5,615 bases of DNA, taken from contig JBCBSN010000274.1 of assembly GCA_039819225.1 (NCBI GenBank), positions 1 through 5,615 on the forward strand, in the 5' to 3' direction. How positions within the stretch are numbered: the first letter of the stretch is position 1; every line of letters starts with the position of its first letter. This DNA comes from Ulvibacterium sp039819225 (GTDB lineage: Bacteria > Bacteroidota > Bacteroidia > Flavobacteriales > Flavobacteriaceae). Of the stretch, positions 1 to 5,615 are shown one piece after another. The translations under genes were made by a program, and so were the position numbers. The notes under the pieces are model-generated. The model saw only the letters and a list, made by a program, of their open reading frames with translations, ran no database searches and was not told the origin of the DNA.

Positions 1-1172
1 TAAACGCCAAGTCCTTCATATATGAAATAATCCCTTACCATTTCCTCTTCACCATTTAAGATTCTATCCAAAGGTTTCCCGTGAATATTTTCAGGAACCT
101 CTAAATTGGCCAACTCCATAATCGTGGAAAAGACATCAAGATTACTTACCATTGAATGATTTATCCCGGAGCCAACATTGGGGCCAAGAATCCAAAAAGG
201 CACCTGGGAACTGGGTTGGTATGGGAGCACCTTGCTGGTAAAACCGTGGTCTCCCAACATCCAGCCATTATCACTCATAAAAATGATATATGTACTTTCA
301 AGAAGCCCCAATTCCTCGACCTTATCGAACAATATTCCCAAAAAATGATCCAATTCGGTAATAACGGCATAGTAGTCCCTTACATGGCTCTGAATGGCCA
401 AGGAATCCGGGTATCCATACTTTGTGGCCTGGGTAAGGTTTCTTACGTTTTTCAAATAAGGTGCCTTGGATTCCAAATCGTCCAGACGATTCCGGGGAAC
501 CGGCATATTACTCACATTGTATAATTGCTTCGTGGAATCTTTTGCATCCCACATCAGTTCCCCGTTCATATGCGGGGTCTGTGGGCAATGAAATAGAAAA
601 AAGGGTTTATCGGAATCTTCCTGGAGCTCCAAAAATTCGATCGATTTCAAAACACCATATTTATCTACGTGCATTTCCGGATGCACGGTATCCTTCATAT
701 TGATGACTCTCCTACCGTAATAGGTTCCGTTTCCCCGGAAATAGGAATAAAAATCGAATCCCAATTTTTCCGGTGCCTGCTTTATATGCCATTTACCGCT
801 AAGTGCGGTGACATATCCAGCTTTCCGCAGGTAATCGGCCAAGGTTTTCTCGCCATTTTTCAGCGCGCTTCCCAAACCCAGCACCCCATTGGCACTTCCG
901 TACCTTCCTGTCAAGAGGGCCGCCCTACTGGGACTACAGAGCGAGAAGGCCACATGGGCATCGGAAAACCGAAGGGCCTTTTTTGCCATACGATCCAAAT
1001 TGGGGGTCATGATAATTTTGTTCCCGTTCACCCCAATGGCATCGTAACGCTGATCGTCAGTGTAGATTATGATAAAGTTGGGCAAGCCCTTTTTATCGGT
1101 TTGTTCATTTTGGTACTCCTTGCAGCCCCAAATTAGAACAAAAAACGTGTATAGTATCCGTAGTTTCGTCAT
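1..1172 (-). CDS. S1-family (formylglycine) sulfatase, predicted lipoprotein, 3' end cut off by window
   Basis: The frame is open from the ATG at 1172 to the left edge, giving 390 residues without a stop; the C-terminus is missing. Residues 1-17 form a short signal ending in L-I-W-G-C, a plausible lipobox with an unusual Trp at -2. The sulfatase core is clear: Y-T-D-D-Q-R at 37-42 (D39 and D40 would bind calcium), the signature C-S-P-S-R-A-A-L-L-T-G-R at 79-90 (C79 is converted to formylglycine), S-G-K-W-H at 125-129, T-P-H at 199-201, S-D-N-G at 300-303 and K314. All expected catalytic positions visible in this portion look intact. Family knowledge: such enzymes hydrolyse sulfate esters on glycans in the periplasm or at the cell surface and need a formylglycine-generating enzyme encoded elsewhere. 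The subfamily and substrate cannot be read from the sequence; the SusD neighbour favours a sulfated polysaccharide. The start is supported by the signal peptide and an AGGA just upstream. Confidence 0.95.
   Translation of the reverse strand, partial: MTKLRILYTFFVLIWGCKEYQNEQTDKKGLPNFIIIYTDDQRYDAIGVNGNKIIMTPNLDRMAKKALRFSDAHVAFSLCSPSRAALLTGRYGSANGVLGLGSALKNGEKTLADYLRKAGYVTALSGKWHIKQAPEKLGFDFYSYFRGNGTYYGRRVINMKDTVHPEMHVDKYGVLKSIEFLELQEDSDKPFFLFHCPQTPHMNGELMWDAKDSTKQLYNVSNMPVPRNRLDDLESKAPYLKNVRNLTQATKYGYPDSLAIQSHVRDYYAVITELDHFLGILFDKVEELGLLESTYIIFMSDNGWMLGDHGFTSKVLPYQPSSQVPFWILGPNVGSGINHSMVSNLDVFSTIMELANLEVPENIHGKPLDRILNGEEEMVRDYFIYEGLGV
903..938 (-). other. Sulfatase formylglycine signature (residues 79-90)
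   Basis: The 12 codons read C-S-P-S-R-A-A-L-L-T-G-R, matching the C-x-P-S-R-x-x-x-L/x-T-G-R sulfatase signature. The first residue, encoded by TGT at 938-936, is the cysteine that a maturation enzyme oxidises to formylglycine. This is the Cys-type motif, which can be matured by either aerobic FGE or anaerobic anSME enzymes, so it does not reveal which one the host uses. Confidence 0.93.
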
Positions 1173-1294
1173 TTTCCTAAAATGTGACATCAAAATCCAA
1201 CGTCCCTCCAAAGCCTACAAGCGAGCCCATGGTCAAATTCCCTTATCCCGAAAATCAAAAGAAAACGCGTCTTTCCGATCAACATTCTTATATC
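1173..1294 (-). other. Spacer between the 840-residue lipoprotein gene and the sulfatase gene
   Basis: These 122 bases lie between the TGA of the upstream gene and the ATG of the sulfatase. I see no strong terminator hairpin and no good match to the Bacteroidota TAnnTTTG promoter element. The sequence AGGAAA abuts the sulfatase ATG (AGGA at 1178-1175), a Shine-Dalgarno-like stretch that is closer than usual. A 17-codon reading frame (1230-1177, MGSLVGFGGTLDFDVTF) ends in TAG only four bases before the sulfatase ATG. It may be chance, a leader peptide or the tail of a lost gene. Co-transcription of the two flanking genes is the simplest reading. Confidence 0.6.
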
Positions 1295-3817
1295 TCATTC
1301 GTATACAAACCAGGCCGTAGCCCTACAGTCCTTGTTTGCTTTGAGTTGAGCCCAATGGGCACTGAATCCCTTGGGAAAGGAATATTCCAGTTCTTGGCCC
1401 GCCTTCAATTCAAAGGTTTTATATTCCACAGGTTCTTCCATATAATGGTTCACATGTAAAAGGAGCGTAACTTCCACATCCGTATCGGTACTTAATTTTA
1501 GGGTTTTCTTGTCGTAGCCGGTCATTAGATACCTATCCGAAAGTTCATTGGCATTTACTTTGGTGTCTTTCCAAGGCCCACCTTGGCCAATAGGTTTTCC
1601 AAAGCTCCATAAATCGTCTATTCCACCAAACCAAAGACTTGTGGCGCCATCCGCTGATGAATAAATATGTTCGGAAGGGACACTGCCTTGTTTTACCCCA
1701 CTAAGCACCAATAAGCCGTTCCATGTGTTGAAATCAGAGATCTGTTTGCCATGGGTAGCCACGGGACGCATCATTTTATAAAGTGGCTCCTGCCCTACCT
1801 TGAAGAGGGGAAGCTCATAAAAAGTACCTGCTATGTTCGCCAGTTCGCGTTCCGATTGTACTTCCCGTACCACCCTTGTGGTACCGGACGGAAGCTTTTT
1901 ACTATAGTCTCCATTTCCCTTGGGCAACCGCAATCGATACTCCTTGGCCTTTAGGATTATGGAGGCTTCGTCCTCGGACCAGATATCCTTCATTTCCAAG
2001 GCTCTCTTGGCCGTGGAATCCTTAATCCCCTGGACGAATTCGAAATCGAACTTGGCAAACTCAAATTCGTCCAAAAGTTTGAAGTTCCCCTCCGCTATAT
2101 TCCCAGCAAAAACGCTCAGGTTAAAGTTGATCTTGTTGCTGTATAGCCTGGCATGCGAAACCTCACCCTTATAAGCGATGTCGGCCAATGCGGAAAACAA
2201 CTCCTCCCCTTCGGCATCATCCTTTAACTCCGAGTCGGTAAAATGAAAGGCGGCGGTCAATCTAGCGGGAACGTTCGTTGACAAGCGGATCCATTCCGCC
2301 TCCATGTCCTTGTCGAAAATGTGATGTATATAGGCCCTTTTGTCCAGACGAAAGGTTTTGTACAACTGCCAATTGCCATCCCCGGAAGCGTCCATTTCCA
2401 TAGTAATCTCAACGGTTCTGTCCCCATGGTTTTTGAGATGTACCATGCGATTGTCGAACCCGGCCATAAGATAGGGATCGGAAGATGTTCCGGGGGTTAC
2501 CTCTTCATCCAACCAAATGGCCCCATACCCGGATGCGGGACCCCAATCCGAAAGTTGTTCCACATTTCCAAACCATAGATTGGACTGTGGTTGCCCGGCC
2601 AAGGGGTTTCCTTGGATACTGGTCTCGTCCGTGGCCAATACCACCTGATCGTTCCAGTACATAAAATCGGGGATATACCTTAAGTGGGAACCCAAGGGTC
2701 TAATACCTGCCGTATTGGATGCCGAAAAAGTCTCCGGAAAGTCATAGAACATCCCATGCATGTCCATCATCATCTGTCTGTTACCCACCGATCGTATTCT
2801 GGGCCATTCGGTGAACCACCCATGGGGAGGATCATTGTTGTAGGTAGCTTTGGGCAATAAATAGGTGGTCCATTTACCCTTGTCTAGCATTTTTAACCTG
2901 ACCGACTTTTTGTCCCAACCAATTGCCCATAAGGGAGAATCTTCATTGGGAACAGCATGGATACCGTTCTTTGTGGTCACATCGGTATATTGCTTTCGTT
3001 CTAGAACAGTGAAGTTTTCTCCATCGAACTCTGCAAGGATACCAAGGTTTTCAGGACCAAAAATACCTTCCTTGTCCACTTTCCAACTGTCCTCCCATTT
3101 GTAATGCTTATTTTCCCAATCGTCATTTTTATGAGTGGTTCTACCTTCACTGGCATGCTCGCCATTATTGGATACTACCAATCTTCCTTGGCTTGTATAT
3201 CCTCCCTTGCCGTGCCAACCCGGTAAGGGGTCATGAAAAAGCTTGTTTACCACAAGGGTATGTACGTTGAGCTCATATAACATCCCTTCCATGTCGTACA
3301 TATATACCCAGTTTTCTGGGTCTTTTAGATGGCGCGCGTAGGCGTTCAACCTTCCTTCCATACGGGTATAGGGTACTACCCTTATGTTATCAAGACTATC
3401 AATAAGGTAAGGGCCTATCAATAATTGGTTCGATTCTTTATGAATCATTCGGGCGGTCGGGGTGCCTCCTATGCTACCTTCGAAAATCCGCATATTCAAT
3501 GCCTTATCAACAATATAAAGCTTGTGCTCGCTGCCCTTGGGCTGATGCGCGGCATAATTTATCATATATAATTTACCGTTCCACTCGGCCAGGGCACCAA
3601 TACCGCATTCGTTACCAAAACCATATTCTCCATTGATCCTTCCATGGGCATAGGTGGTCAAATGTGGATAGATACCACTAATTTTTCGTGTTCCTATAAT
3701 GGAGGTTATTTCTCCGTCCCTTACCTCTACTATTGTCTCATTTTCCAGACTATCCTTTTCGGTGGCACATCCAAATAAGACTAATATTAGGGCTAATGGA
3801 ATTACTGTTTTCAACAT
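1295..3817 (-). CDS. Large PUL-associated lipoprotein of unknown function: predicted beta-propeller plus a duplicated C-terminal unit
   Basis: I do not recognise a named family. The 840-residue protein starts with a lipoprotein signal (L-F-G-C, Cys17), which supports the start at 3817; AAGGAA sits directly before the ATG. Residues about 50-360 have short strand-like segments separated by polar turns, with repeated blade-like pieces such as D-M-E-G-M-L-Y-E-L (175-183) and D-M-H-G-M-F-Y-D-F (352-360), suggesting a beta-propeller. This part is rich in His, Tyr, Trp and Arg, for example W-H-G-K-G-G-Y at 201-207 and H-G-W-F-T-E-W-P-R at 332-340. Residues about 339-527 and 647-840 are diverged copies of one unit; between them lies a charged stretch of about 120 residues. 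The position between a SusD gene and a sulfatase gene suggests surface or periplasmic glycan work, either binding or cleavage (propeller folds occur in several lyase and hydrolase families). That role is inferred from context only. The gene is probably transcribed with its neighbours. Confidence 0.92.
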   Translation of the reverse strand: MLKTVIPLALILVLFGCATEKDSLENETIVEVRDGEITSIIGTRKISGIYPHLTTYAHGRINGEYGFGNECGIGALAEWNGKLYMINYAAHQPKGSEHKLYIVDKALNMRIFEGSIGGTPTARMIHKESNQLLIGPYLIDSLDNIRVVPYTRMEGRLNAYARHLKDPENWVYMYDMEGMLYELNVHTLVVNKLFHDPLPGWHGKGGYTSQGRLVVSNNGEHASEGRTTHKNDDWENKHYKWEDSWKVDKEGIFGPENLGILAEFDGENFTVLERKQYTDVTTKNGIHAVPNEDSPLWAIGWDKKSVRLKMLDKGKWTTYLLPKATYNNDPPHGWFTEWPRIRSVGNRQMMMDMHGMFYDFPETFSASNTAGIRPLGSHLRYIPDFMYWNDQVVLATDETSIQGNPLAGQPQSNLWFGNVEQLSDWGPASGYGAIWLDEEVTPGTSSDPYLMAGFDNRMVHLKNHGDRTVEITMEMDASGDGNWQLYKTFRLDKRAYIHHIFDKDMEAEWIRLSTNVPARLTAAFHFTDSELKDDAEGEELFSALADIAYKGEVSHARLYSNKINFNLSVFAGNIAEGNFKLLDEFEFAKFDFEFVQGIKDSTAKRALEMKDIWSEDEASIILKAKEYRLRLPKGNGDYSKKLPSGTTRVVREVQSERELANIAGTFYELPLFKVGQEPLYKMMRPVATHGKQISDFNTWNGLLVLSGVKQGSVPSEHIYSSADGATSLWFGGIDDLWSFGKPIGQGGPWKDTKVNANELSDRYLMTGYDKKTLKLSTDTDVEVTLLLHVNHYMEEPVEYKTFELKAGQELEYSFPKGFSAHWAQLKANKDCRATAWFVYE
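1298..1879 (-). repeat. Second copy of the intragenic duplicated unit (residues 647-840)
   Basis: This stretch encodes the C-terminal copy of a unit also found at residues 339-527. Shared landmarks in the same order are G-T-F-Y-E-L-P (664-670), R-P-V-A-T-H (684-689), S-D-F-N-T-W-N-G (694-701), L-W-F-G (728-731), S-D-R-Y-L-M-T-G-Y-D (760-769) and Y-K-T-F-E-L (799-804). Aligned without gaps, residues 728-775 match 414-461 at 19 of 48 positions by my count. The copies are diverged at DNA level, so this is an old protein-level duplication, not a recent tandem repeat. Confidence 0.85.
2237..2803 (-). repeat. First copy of the intragenic duplicated unit (residues 339-527)
   Basis: The landmarks matching the C-terminal copy are G-M-F-Y-D-F-P (355-361), R-P-L-G-S-H (373-378), P-D-F-M-Y-W-N-D (383-390), L-W-F-G (414-417), S-D-P-Y-L-M-A-G-F-D (446-455) and Y-K-T-F-R-L (486-491). 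The unit ends with A-A-F-H-F (522-526), which corresponds to the A-W-F-V-Y near the protein's C-terminus. The similarity may begin earlier, near residue 255 (G-E-N-F-T-V-L versus E-G-N-F-K-L-L at 576-582), but that extension is weak by eye. Confidence 0.83.
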
Positions 3818-3927
3818 TTCCTTATTTAATTAGGTAGTATTTGTTAATTGACTACAATCCGGGGTAGGAAAAGATCCCTTGAAAATTCCTTTCCAAGAGA
3901 TCTTGAATCAAACCAACTCAACGATTC
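3818..3927 (-). other. Spacer between the SusD-like gene and the 840-residue lipoprotein gene
   Basis: These 110 bases follow the SusD-family TGA. They contain a strong hairpin 23 bases after the stop. An A/T-rich leader follows, ending in AATAAGGAA directly before the next ATG. I found no convincing TAnnTTTG element between the hairpin and that ATG, so the downstream gene probably depends on read-through past the hairpin. A short GTAGT/ACTAC inverted repeat (3834-3855) with a 12-base loop is present but too weak to call. Confidence 0.6.
3871..3904 (-). terminator. Intercistronic hairpin after the SusD-like gene (partial terminator or attenuator)
   Basis: In the minus-strand transcript, AAGATCTCTTGGAAA pairs with TTTTCAAGGGATCTT around a GGAA loop, giving 15 pairs of which two are G-U. 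The same two positions would be A-C mismatches in a plus-strand transcript, so the structure is tuned to the direction of these genes. GGAA fits the stable GNRA tetraloop class. The stem is followed by only a short T run (TTTT including the last two stem bases, then CC), so full factor-independent termination is doubtful. Partial termination, or 3'-end protection of the susCD part of the message, is likelier. Confidence 0.68.
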
Positions 3928-5610
3928 TCAATACCCTGGATTTTGAGTAAGACCGGAATTTAGTAATATGTCTTCCGCCGGAATGGGCCATAAGTACATC
4001 CTGTTTTCATCAAATTCGTAGGATTCCAATAATCTGGCAAAGCCATTGGCTACAAGTTCATCTGGCTTTACATCTACAATACCGTCCTCATCGACTACTG
4101 GCAAAATCTGATCGTTGAACGGCCACTGTTCCCTATCCTGATCTTGAGGTGCGGGCAAGCCTACCAGGGTTTTTGCCAGCGCTCTTCCCGCGACCCTCCA
4201 TCGCATTAAATCCTGAAAACGAAGACCGGCCTCGAACATCAGTTCTACCCTTCTTTCGCGGCGCAGTCTTGTCCTTAGGCCCGCTTGATCGGTCTCTGTG
4301 ATTTCTGGGTAAACCCCGGAATTCCCGTACGCCCGATTACGGAGTTCGTTTAAAACATCCCGTGCCTCCCCCAGGTTTTCGTTCAATTCGATCAATGCCT
4401 CCGCATACATGAGCAGTACATCCCCATAACGCAATAGCATAACATTTGGGTCTGCTTGCCTATTATCCGCCCAGGATTGCTCTATTCCCTTTTTCCACAC
4501 AAAACCGGTAAAGGAGGCGAAAATAGCGTTGGCCCGCGTATCGTTGTTACGTACCCTGTTTCCTGTTGTAGTCTGCAATACTTCCAAGGAATCCGGATGG
4601 GATTGGTAGATATAGCCGAGCCATTCCGTTTCCAATGCTACGATTGTTTCCGTCATCCGGGGATCTCTGTTTTCGAAGGGATCATGGGGGTCGTACAAAG
4701 GAGATTGGTCAATTGTTTGGCCGTCCGTACATTCAAAAATACCCATGGCCTCCCATGTTGGCATTATAGCCCCGAATCCACCGGCATTTCTTGTGATATG
4801 CCCACGGGCCCCGCCATTTTGATTCCAAGTAATGCCCAATTCAAAGGAATATGGGATAAAATATATAGGTTCCGGACTATCAGCACCTGCCTTGGTAAAC
4901 ATCGTGGAGAAATCCGGATCCAAACCATATGTGCCCGAATCTATAACTTCCTTGGCGGCATCCCTTGCAATGGCAAAATCTTCCATGTATAGGGCATATC
5001 TGGCCTTCATTCCCAAGGCAAAACCCCGGGTAGCCCTATTCTCATTGGAATCGGAAAGGAGTTCGGCGGCTCTATCAAATTCGGAATACATGAATGCCTT
5101 GACCTCGTCCAGCGGGGCGCGAACCACTTCAAAGGACTCTTCCACGGTAAGGACGGTAGTAATCAAGGGAACATGCCCAAACTTGGCCAAAAGTCGTCCA
5201 TAAAAATAGGCCCGTATGGCCCGGGCTTCCCCCTCAATTCTGTCCAAACTCCCTTCGGCAAAATTGGATCTACGCTCTTCTACTTCCGCTAAAAGTGCAT
5301 TTGCCGTTTTAATGGCCTCATAACCCAATACCCAAGTATTATTAAGTTCGGACGAGGTAGGGTTAAGGGTTGCCCTGGATATAGCATTGTTGATAAAGCC
5401 CCCGCCCCGATGATGGGAATCATCGTTCCAGGTTTTAATATCCTGAATCCATAACCTTTGTTGGTATAATGCATTCAAAGATATTTCAAATTCAGATGGC
5501 TCATTAAAGAATCCGTCCGTAGACACCGCAGTTTCTGGAATCTGGTCCAGGGGTTCACAGGAAACCACAAGCACTAAGAGGATACAAAATTTAAGAATTA
5601 CATATTTCAT
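3928..5610 (-). CDS. SusD/RagB-family outer-membrane glycan-binding lipoprotein
   Basis: This is a complete 560-residue protein, typical in length for the family. The signal peptide ends in V-V-S-C (lipidated Cys18), followed by the usual SusD opening E-P-L-D-Q-I-P-E-T and F-F-N-E-P-S-E-F-E at 34-42. The TPR-like helices expected of the family are visible: E-G-E-A-R-A-I-R-A-Y-F-Y at 126-137 leading to G-H-V-P-L-I-T, then a second helical pair near 193-228 (the A-L-Y-M-E-D-F-A-I-A-R-D-A-A-K region). The C-terminal SusD part includes R-Y-G-D-V-L-L-M-Y-A-E-A-L (394-406), R-R-E-R-R-V-E-L-M-F-E (450-460) and the closing W-P-I-P-A-E-D-I-L-L-N-S-G-L-T-Q-N-P-G-Y. Family knowledge: SusD proteins cap a SusC TonB-dependent transporter and capture oligosaccharides. 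SusC would be expected immediately upstream, but only five bases precede the ATG here. The ligand cannot be read from the sequence; the nearby sulfatase suggests a sulfated glycan. Confidence 0.96.
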   Translation of the reverse strand: MKYVILKFCILLVLVVSCEPLDQIPETAVSTDGFFNEPSEFEISLNALYQQRLWIQDIKTWNDDSHHRGGGFINNAISRATLNPTSSELNNTWVLGYEAIKTANALLAEVEERRSNFAEGSLDRIEGEARAIRAYFYGRLLAKFGHVPLITTVLTVEESFEVVRAPLDEVKAFMYSEFDRAAELLSDSNENRATRGFALGMKARYALYMEDFAIARDAAKEVIDSGTYGLDPDFSTMFTKAGADSPEPIYFIPYSFELGITWNQNGGARGHITRNAGGFGAIMPTWEAMGIFECTDGQTIDQSPLYDPHDPFENRDPRMTETIVALETEWLGYIYQSHPDSLEVLQTTTGNRVRNNDTRANAIFASFTGFVWKKGIEQSWADNRQADPNVMLLRYGDVLLMYAEALIELNENLGEARDVLNELRNRAYGNSGVYPEITETDQAGLRTRLRRERRVELMFEAGLRFQDLMRWRVAGRALAKTLVGLPAPQDQDREQWPFNDQILPVVDEDGIVDVKPDELVANGFARLLESYEFDENRMYLWPIPAEDILLNSGLTQNPGY

Positions 5611-5615
5611 AACTT

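Noticed and set aside
156..1136. Three overlapping plus-strand open frames opposite the sulfatase gene
   Set aside because: The minus strand carries the complete set of sulfatase motifs through this region; the plus-strand frames overlap each other and have no recognisable features.
1190..1240. Promoter-like pair TTTG, 16 bases, TAGGCTTTG (minus strand) before the sulfatase
   Set aside because: The -7 element has three bases between TA and TTTG instead of two, and the spacing is shorter than the usual 19-21, so the match is too poor to call.
1199..1291. A 31-residue minus-strand frame in the spacer, in phase with the large lipoprotein's stop (starting M-L-I-G-K-T)
   Set aside because: There is no ribosome binding site, the composition is arginine-rich and not lipoprotein-like, and the preceding gene already ends at its natural conserved F-V-Y-E terminus, so stop read-through is not needed.
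3834..3855. Inverted repeat GTAGT/ACTAC with a 12-base loop before the large lipoprotein gene
   Set aside because: A five-base stem with a long A/T-rich loop is expected by chance and is not supported by any further pairing.
4456..4992. Plus-strand 178-residue open frame opposite the SusD-like gene
   Set aside because: It lies wholly antisense to a well-supported SusD gene, its translation shows no domain-like pattern, and similar antisense frames occur along the whole window.
1..5615. Mobile elements, tRNA or rRNA genes, CRISPR arrays, toxin-antitoxin or phage-defence genes
   Set aside because: Both strands were read through; the three genes account for about 95 percent of the window, and the spacers hold no direct repeats, cloverleaf-like structure or insertion-sequence ends.

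Overview
The window looks like part of a polysaccharide utilization locus (PUL) from a Bacteroidota bacterium, most likely a free-living or marine flavobacterium. The evidence is a SusD/RagB-family lipoprotein, a second large lipoprotein and a lipoprotein-type S1 sulfatase. All three lie on the minus strand, with short spacers and start regions of the A-rich, weak Shine-Dalgarno kind common in this phylum. The marine assignment is an inference from the sulfatase next to SusD; no taxonomic marker is present.

Reading in the direction of transcription (right to left): 5610-3928 encodes a complete 560-residue SusD-like glycan-binding lipoprotein. Its usual partner, a SusC TonB-dependent transporter, would lie just beyond the right edge and is not seen. 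A 110-base spacer follows (3927-3818). It holds a 15-bp hairpin with a GGAA loop that can pair fully only in the minus-strand transcript. Next, 3817-1295 encodes an 840-residue lipoprotein that I cannot assign to a named family. Its N-terminal part looks like a beta-propeller, and its C-terminal part carries two diverged copies of a unit of about 190 residues. A 122-base spacer follows (1294-1173). Then 1172 to the left edge encodes the first 390 residues of a sulfatase with an intact formylglycine motif; its C-terminus is cut off by the window.

The likely joint role is uptake and desulfation of a sulfated glycan: SusD (with an unseen SusC) captures oligosaccharides at the outer membrane and the sulfatase removes sulfate esters. 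The unknown lipoprotein, lying between them, binds or cleaves the same glycan. No recognisable glycoside hydrolase or polysaccharide lyase lies in the window, which makes the 840-residue protein the main candidate for something undescribed. I saw no credible plus-strand gene, RNA gene, mobile element or CRISPR array.
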